Positions 57,657 to 64,000 of a stretch of DNA of 64,000 nt are shown one piece after another; position 1 is the first letter of the stretch; each line of letters starts with the position of its first letter. Source of the stretch: Daldinia sp. FL1419 (Eukaryota; Ascomycota; Sordariomycetes; Xylariales; Hypoxylaceae); assembly GCA_025201765.1 (NCBI GenBank), contig MU623420.1:62001-126000 (forward strand), written 5' to 3'. Both the position numbers and the translations under genes were made by a program. The notes beneath the pieces are model-generated. The model did no database searches. It was not told the DNA's origin and saw nothing but the letters and a program-made list of their open reading frames with translations.

Positions 57657-60600
57657 GCCGTTAATGTAACGCCGGTAAGTATGCTTAATATATCTATAAC
57701 CCGGAACGGTCGTCTCTCTACAATAGAACGAGGGCCGGGAGTGTCTAGTAACACGTAACTGAGTCTTGGTAAAATTCTAGATATAATACCCAGTCCGTGC
57801 AAGTGGCGGGAAGGTAAAAGTGTGGTTTATCAAGTAGTAAGAAAGGAAGCGTATCAATCTAAAGCATCGCGAATGCTCCACATCGAATTGACCCGCGGTA
57901 CGCCAATCAGGAGAGAGGAAGTTAACCGGATGATAGACTTTTAGACTAGGTAAAGACGGCGGGCCGCTGAAGGTTTTAATACCACTTTGAAGACTTGTAG
58001 CTTGTCCTTGCCTTTTTCATCATGTTCGCCTAGACCAGTCCGCTTCGAGTCAAGGGGAAAGGGGAGGCTGTAAGTCACTAAGTACCGGTATACCAACGGA
58101 AATAAAAAGAAAATAAAAAGAAAAGGAAAAAGTAAAATAATAATAATGTGACTAGGTCACAAGAGAGGTCACAGTAACCGGTCCTCGGCAGCAGAACCAT
58201 GAGAACTATACCAGAGGGTCCGCCACTTGCGCTGTTGCGGCATGTAAAGTCGGTTCAACGACAGGATCTAGATGTAATCGTTGTGGGGGGGCGATCACAT
58301 TTGTGAGGCTTGGTGCTTGTACCGAACAGGGTTGAACTAGCAAAGAGAAGGACGAAAAGAGGTATGGTCCGAGAATAGGAACATTAGGAACATTAGGAAC
58401 ATGCCAAAGTCGCAGAAGCATACACGTAACTAGCGAGTTTCAAGGTTCCTATTTACCACCGACCACGCCTTGTAATTGGATTCCGACCTGACCGATATCT
58501 GTAGGCCTTTGGGTGTCTGCCTTTTTCATTTAATCCCCTTATCGGTCCACTTCGATGGGAGCTGCCCAGATGTAGTATAGGGCGGCTCTAATAACGATGA
58601 CGCAAGAAACTGACCTGTCGTCTTTTGTGAAAGTTTAGGTTAGATTCGAATTGGAGTGTCTAGTTGGTGAGGAGTTTTAGGCGAAAATCAGAGCATGCAT
58701 ACTTGCAAGGTTAGGTCAAAGCAGATCAAGGTATTGTACCTACCTAGGTACCTAAGGTAGGTAATGTGTGAAATCAAAACTAAACCCGACTTACATACAT
58801 GATCGACTCTCTCACCCAACGCAGACGAAAAAAATGCATGCGGGGCGTATAAGGTAAATAGGCGGACGATCCTTTAGAAACTCTACACTACGTCAGTTTT
58901 AATAAGCAGAGCCAGGTATATAAGGATTCGCGAAGCATGTAAGCAGTAAAAAATATGGAACGATGATGACGATGATCTTGATGAATTGGTGAAGATGAGG
59001 CTGCAAGAGACATGCCATGCATATGTTCGCGCATGGCGGATAAAGGGCCCTGGCAAGGTCTAACGAGGGGGGTATACTAGTGTATTGTACGAAGCAGAGA
59101 AGGCTGCGAGGGGCCTGCGAAGTCCTGCAAGAAGACCCTGTGAGGCGTCTCCCAGGGCTTTTCAAGGGGTTCAAGTCCCAGATTTTAGAGGGTTGAGATT
59201 CAGGGTCGCTGCCGCAAGTATTACGTAGGTAGGTAAATGTAGGTAAGTACTGTAAAGGCCCCCTGTCGTTCTTGGTCAAAGAAAGGAAGAGATCAGAGAG
59301 AAGAACCAAAGCAAAGACGAACCATTGGATAGGAAGCCTAGACCGAGTTTGCGGCGACGACGGGGACGGGACTGAGGGTTGCGCCGGCCCCACTCCATTG
59401 CGAACGCCACCAGCTAAACAGCTGTACCTAGTGTCTGAGCGTATAGAGAGGTATTTAGAAGTACATAGGGATGCGGGCGTCAAAAAAGCTGGCGCATCCC
59501 CTACCAAGATATGTATACAAAAATTAACAAATGTTCAACCAATGTTTAAACAATGATATAAACCCCTAGGAAACCAATTAAAATTAATGTAATAAAGAAA
59601 AATGAATAAATATCAGCAGAGTATTTTCTTCAATATTTTATAAGTATAATATAAAATATAACTAAAATATAACTAAAATATTAAACATTATGTTGTTATT
59701 TAGCAGCGGCCCGCCTGATAGGTATTGTGCGAAAAGAAAATACCCCCTAAATGTACATACTGAAATGCCCTCTGCTCAGGTGGGGGTGCAGGAGCTTACC
59801 GCCATGTGTCCTCGTAACAGCGTACCTAATCCGGTATAATATAGTACATTCCTACACCTATGCACCCCTTAGGTGTATGGAGTTACACCTTGCCTAGGTA
59901 CCTAGGTATTGTACGTGGGTGGGTAAATAGTGCATACATGTAAGTGCATTTGCATTTACTACAGACAACGGAAGCTTCCAATTGAAAAACTAAAAAGGTA
60001 CTAACCTAGCAAGAGGTCATTTGCGCATCTCCGACCACCGAACCACAATGTGCGCTTAGCTGCAAACTTGTCAATTACAACTACCTGCATGAAATGAAAG
60101 TTGCTAAGTAGACCTTTTCGCCATTGGGACTTCCAGAAGGTCAAAAAGGCCATACGGCTGTATGGGTGTATCGTGGTCCATAAATATCCCTAGAACTCGT
60201 TTTACCTGGTTTGGCTGGTCTCTGATCTGACAGTCTGACAATCAATCTACTTTGCCATCCGAAAATCTGCGCCTCTCAATACCCGGGGCTAGTCTTAAGA
60301 CAGGGTCGCTACCCTGATGTGCATCCCATCTCTCTTTACGTATCGACTTCTTCATTTCCTATGAAGCCTTTGGTTGCCTATTTTTAATAGCACGCAATCT
60401 AGCCCCTCGGAGGAAACCGAATTTTCATCTGATCCTCTATCAGAGATCCGATGAAAGAGGGTCACGCGACAATTACGGAGAACATTAAGCCCAAGGAGTA
60501 CGATATAACGCCTCGATAATATATGGCCTCCCGAAATATTCTAGGAAGTACCTTGGTCTAGATCCCGTAGTCGGGAGATCAATCGGCTGCGGAACGGCCT

Positions 60601-63600
60601 CAGTTACCCCATAAAATTGACTGACAAGGAACTCTTTCCCTTTAGGATATCACCCCTCTTCAATCCCCCCCCCCCCTGTAAGAGTTCTAGTACTCTCACT
60701 CTACACTGACATTTACATCCACGAGCTTTTTTTCTTTTTCTTTTTCTTTTTCTATCTTTTTTCCACATCGGAAAAGAAGTTCCAAGGCGACTTAGGTACC
60801 TAGGTAGCTGACAAGGAATTCATGTTATTTTGGCTTCTCGCCTCGGTCATCTTGGTCGCAACCGGACTGTTCTCCGGTCACATTTGAAACAATGCAGATC
60901 CGGAGCCGAAGGACCAGACCAAAAGACACCCGTACTCCCAGCTCCTTGCACATGTCTACGAGAGAAGTGAGGTAAGTAGGTACGTACCTTATCACCCGAA
61001 TTGCTTGAAGCCTGGACTCTATAACCCTTTCAAGAGTACATCTTTGATCATTCATTAATAGATTGCAAGCGTCTTGGGTGATAGTTGTATGAAAATTATC
61101 TATTGGCTTAACCGACCATCTGGAAATGTAAACAAATTGCAAGCACTACAGCAATATCGCAATGGTGGCGTCGGAATCGGTTTGTGTCCGTAGATATATC
61201 TGTCAGGACCCACCAAGCCACAACGTCCGAAGCACAGCATCTCGTCCCGGAATGTTGCAGCACCGAATACCAGGCGGATGGGGCATCCGTGATACAGCGC
61301 TTATGTTGTGTATCGACAGCAATAATGGAGCTATAGGTAGTTTCCGACTACTAACTTAGAATCAGCTTGGCCTTGGTCTTGGCCACCACCATATTTGATA
61401 CCTGACTGGTACTTTTCTCTTCTAACGAACATAGCCATACGGGATCGACTGCTAAGGCGAGTCGGCCGGAATAGACCGCAGCGCTTTAAGGCTTTAATGC
61501 TCGAGCTAGCTGACAATGAGGCCGACTCATATTCTTAATACAACTCATCCGCCTATCAACTCACATCTATACACACCACAGAGAGATCGCCACCCCCGTA
61601 TAAACTTATTACAAAGCTTGTGCGGTACCAGCTTACGATCCCTATCGCAATAGGTACTACATGTAATGTACTCTGGGCCGGTCAACCACTTCACCACAGC
61701 TAGGTACTCGGGTAATTTTAATATAAAATATTCAGCTATGGGCAACAAATGCAACAAATGCAACAAATTAATCGAATAAGTACCTACTGATCTTGTCTCC
61801 TGCATCATGATTCAGTCATCGGCCCCTTTATAAAGCTTTCAACTAACTATTTCTTTGGTACCTGAAATCACGGTGTAGCCAATGGCTTGTTTCTTAACGA
61901 ATATTTTTGGGGAGCTTCAAAATTTCCGACGTGTAAGTACTAAAATAACTTGGATGATCGCTAGACGAAGCGCCACACGATGTAACAAAGGTGAATCCGT
62001 ACCTGACAATCCAAACCCACGTACTACAGCTCCCTTGCAACAAGAATAAAACGTTCATAGCATTACGCCACAAATCCAAGACATGGAAGCACATACGTTG
62101 CAATGACGCGCCTCGAGATCAATTCTTCTGAGACGTAGATACGTTGTTATTGGACGGAGTATGCCCCGGCTCTCCGCATGAACGAGCGTAAACGTGAACA
62201 AACCACGAATTACGTGGCCCTGCAGACTCGCGAAATCCGGTAGACTATCTCGCTAGGCATCAACATCTCTGTGAGGCTCGCCAGATCTACAGCTGGGGCT
62301 GCTGGGCTGCTGGGGGGGGAGCTGCATTAAGGATGATACGCTTTTGTTTCCTAATTTACGCGGAAAGGTTAGTCGGGGAGACGGGTAACACCTGCGACGA
62401 CCTCTGTCAGATACATGTAGGACTAGAAATACACTCGACCAGTCTGGGGGTCTTCGTGTTCCTGCGGAAATCATTATGCAGGGGCCCCCTCTCCAAGCTT
62501 GTCGTCGTTCTTCTGATTGGGGCGATCCGCAGACAAGTAGTTTACAAGAGTATCGAAGGCGCAAATAGCATTGGGTACTTGTGTACTGACGCCTCACTTT
62601 TCTCCGGGGGGATGGCGACAGGGGTCAGCTTGTGGCTCTTCCTTGAAATGGCTGTCGGCTCAAGCCATGCGGCCCGAGTCCTTGGACCCCGATCCCGTCC
62701 GTCCCAGACATCTGGGTTCGATGCCACAACTTGCTGCACCTGCCGCCGCCCGTCGAGCTAATACGGATGCTGATCGGTTGACTGCGGCAAAGTTATTTTA
62801 AAAGAGAGGACACCCAATTACCACTAGATTCAAGCACAGCGAGGCCGCCTCGTGGGAACTACATATTAGCAATATCATTTGCTTCCACGGGTTACGTGAA
62901 GGTTTTGCAGGCAGAATTGCTTGGATACACTTACAGTGGCCAACTAGGTAGACCGACAACGTTCAAGCGTCTCACCTTTGTCAACTTCGAAGGCACTAAT
63001 TACCTACCTAGGTACCTATTTAGATACTGGTTGGACATGAGATATCATCGCCATTCCCTGGGCCAATTTGCGGATACATCAGATACATACCAGCTTTCAT
63101 CACTGTATACACTCGGTATATTTTCAAACTGCACACATGTAGTAAGTAGCTCTCAGCGACCAATACAACGTCTAAGAACACTACAATAGATATTAATAGT
63201 TAGGTACTCTAAGGGGTTGTGGGATAGTCAAAAACCTATTCAACGTCAGGGAAGGCGCATCAAACTAATGCAAACCAAAGTTCTCCCCGGTAAGTAATAT
63301 CGAAAGGGGAGGTGATGATGGAACTACTTCCTTGTTGCTGAACATTGTTACCAGGTATATCTGAATTGACCAATTGGAGTTCGTCCTGTTACGTTACGAA
63401 CAGGGGTAGCTTTGAGCTCTTATAACCTTGGTACGTATGTAATTTCATTTCCTTCCCTCAGCCGAGAAGTTTTCCGTTAACCTGTGCGATATCTACATCT
63501 TCAATACGTGCAATAACCAACACAAATGAGATCTCTGGAAAAGTGCCAGAACTCCCTTATTGCGATCAGTGCAACAGTTGTGTCTGAGCATCCGCGTCTC

Positions 63601-64000
63601 GAGAACACCTGGGTAAGCGGTGCCCCGGGACAAGGGGTTCCCGCGATCTGGTCAATCATATGTTCCCCGACGATCGCAGACGGGGATCAAGCAAACACGT
63701 CCGGGGTCGTCGCCCATACAGACGCGTTCGAGGCACGCAAGCCCTGCCATAATGCACCCCTACTTACTGCTGTCAACCGCCACAGCACGGGGGGGGAGGT
63801 CAGCAACTTCTTTTTCGAGGGGAGGGGGAAGGCTACCCTAATAAGGCTGTCGTAACTCCGACGGCGGAAACAGGACCCCCAGGCAGCCGGAGAGCGGTTC
63901 AATGCGCGCGCACGCGCACGTACATTGCATTTTATTACAAGTTAGTTGGGTACTTACATCATCCCGTCGTATGGGGAATAGTCATGGTAATATCCCGCTC
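57657..64000. other. Gene-poor right end
   Basis: No coding region can be supported across 6.3 kb. A minus-strand frame at 58899-59507 (202 codons) has two hydrophobic stretches but no recognisable features and overlaps an open plus-strand frame. Others (60825-61142, 62333-62761, 63526-63855) look random. Notable sequence includes an AT-rich patch at about 59,560-59,700, taggta/CCTAGG words (58,740, 59,890, 60,795, 63,000), C-runs near 60,665, and a T/C microsatellite at 60,727-60,755. Confidence 0.5.
59560..59700. other. Small AT-rich patch in normal DNA
   Basis: About 140 bp of almost pure A/T with the repeated word 'ataactaaaat' lies between sequences of normal composition. It may be a small RIP-mutated repeat or MITE, but no terminal repeats could be confirmed. 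Confidence 0.4.

Noticed and set aside
58899..59507. 202-codon minus-strand frame with two hydrophobic stretches
   Set aside because: Composition looks random, there is no recognisable domain, and an overlapping open frame lies on the other strand. It is kept only as a mention in the right-end entry.
62333..62761. 142-codon plus-strand frame
   Set aside because: No similarity or coding-like composition; other frames in the same region are equally open.
1..64000. tRNA, rRNA genes, telomere repeats and CRISPR arrays
   Set aside because: Scanning by eye found no tRNA arm pairs, rRNA words or TTAGGG runs. The regular repeats seen are contiguous tandem arrays without spacers, so they are not CRISPR.

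Overview
The window looks like a chromosome segment of a filamentous ascomycete (Pezizomycotina). Introns are short (about 47-161 bp) with GT..AG ends, the proteins are typical of that group (undivided CAND1, Irc22/TRAP-alpha, Med5, DUF1996 secreted protein), and a long AT-rich block carries the marks of repeat-induced point mutation (RIP). All calls come from reading the sequence; no database search was possible. The species cannot be named.

Layout. 1.4-5.6 kb: CAND1 (minus). 6.2-24.0 kb: a very AT-rich block bounded exactly by a perfect 34-bp inverted repeat in which the termini sit next to TA dinucleotides. Beside its right end lies a decayed Tc1/mariner transposase. Nested inside are a 5.8-kb LTR element with matching 4-bp target duplications, a solo LTR of the same family with its own 4-bp duplication, tandem arrays, a perfect 84-bp palindrome and several mutated reading frames of unknown function. 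24.6-28.1 kb: small orphan-like genes (two with TATAAATA boxes) and one frame broken by a single TAG. 28.5-34.8 kb: a gamma-butyrobetaine hydroxylase-like oxygenase, tRNA isopentenyltransferase (MOD5), and divergently Sec61 alpha. 36.5-38.9 kb: a DUF1996 secreted protein and an ankyrin pseudogene. 42.1-47.2 kb: a full-length ABCC/MRP transporter. 48.2-57.7 kb: TRAP-alpha/Irc22, an arylsulfatase, Mediator Med5 and a conserved protein of unknown function, all on the minus strand. 57.7-64 kb: no gene I can support.

Functional links are loose, as usual for fungi. Sec61 alpha and the TRAP-alpha-like protein both act at the ER translocon. MOD5 and SEC61 share a divergent promoter of about 0.7 kb. 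Core housekeeping genes lie on both sides of the transposon block. Spacers are full of CCTAGG/GGTACC-type 'taggta' sequence, and the AT-rich block appears to have inserted into one such CCTAGG site.

The most interesting item is the 17.8-kb TIR-bounded block. It is either an exceptionally large cargo-carrying Tc1/mariner element or a nested pile-up that kept both original ends. Its mutations are strongly strand-asymmetric in blocks, and a nearly unmutated solo LTR interrupts the transposase, giving a relative order of events.
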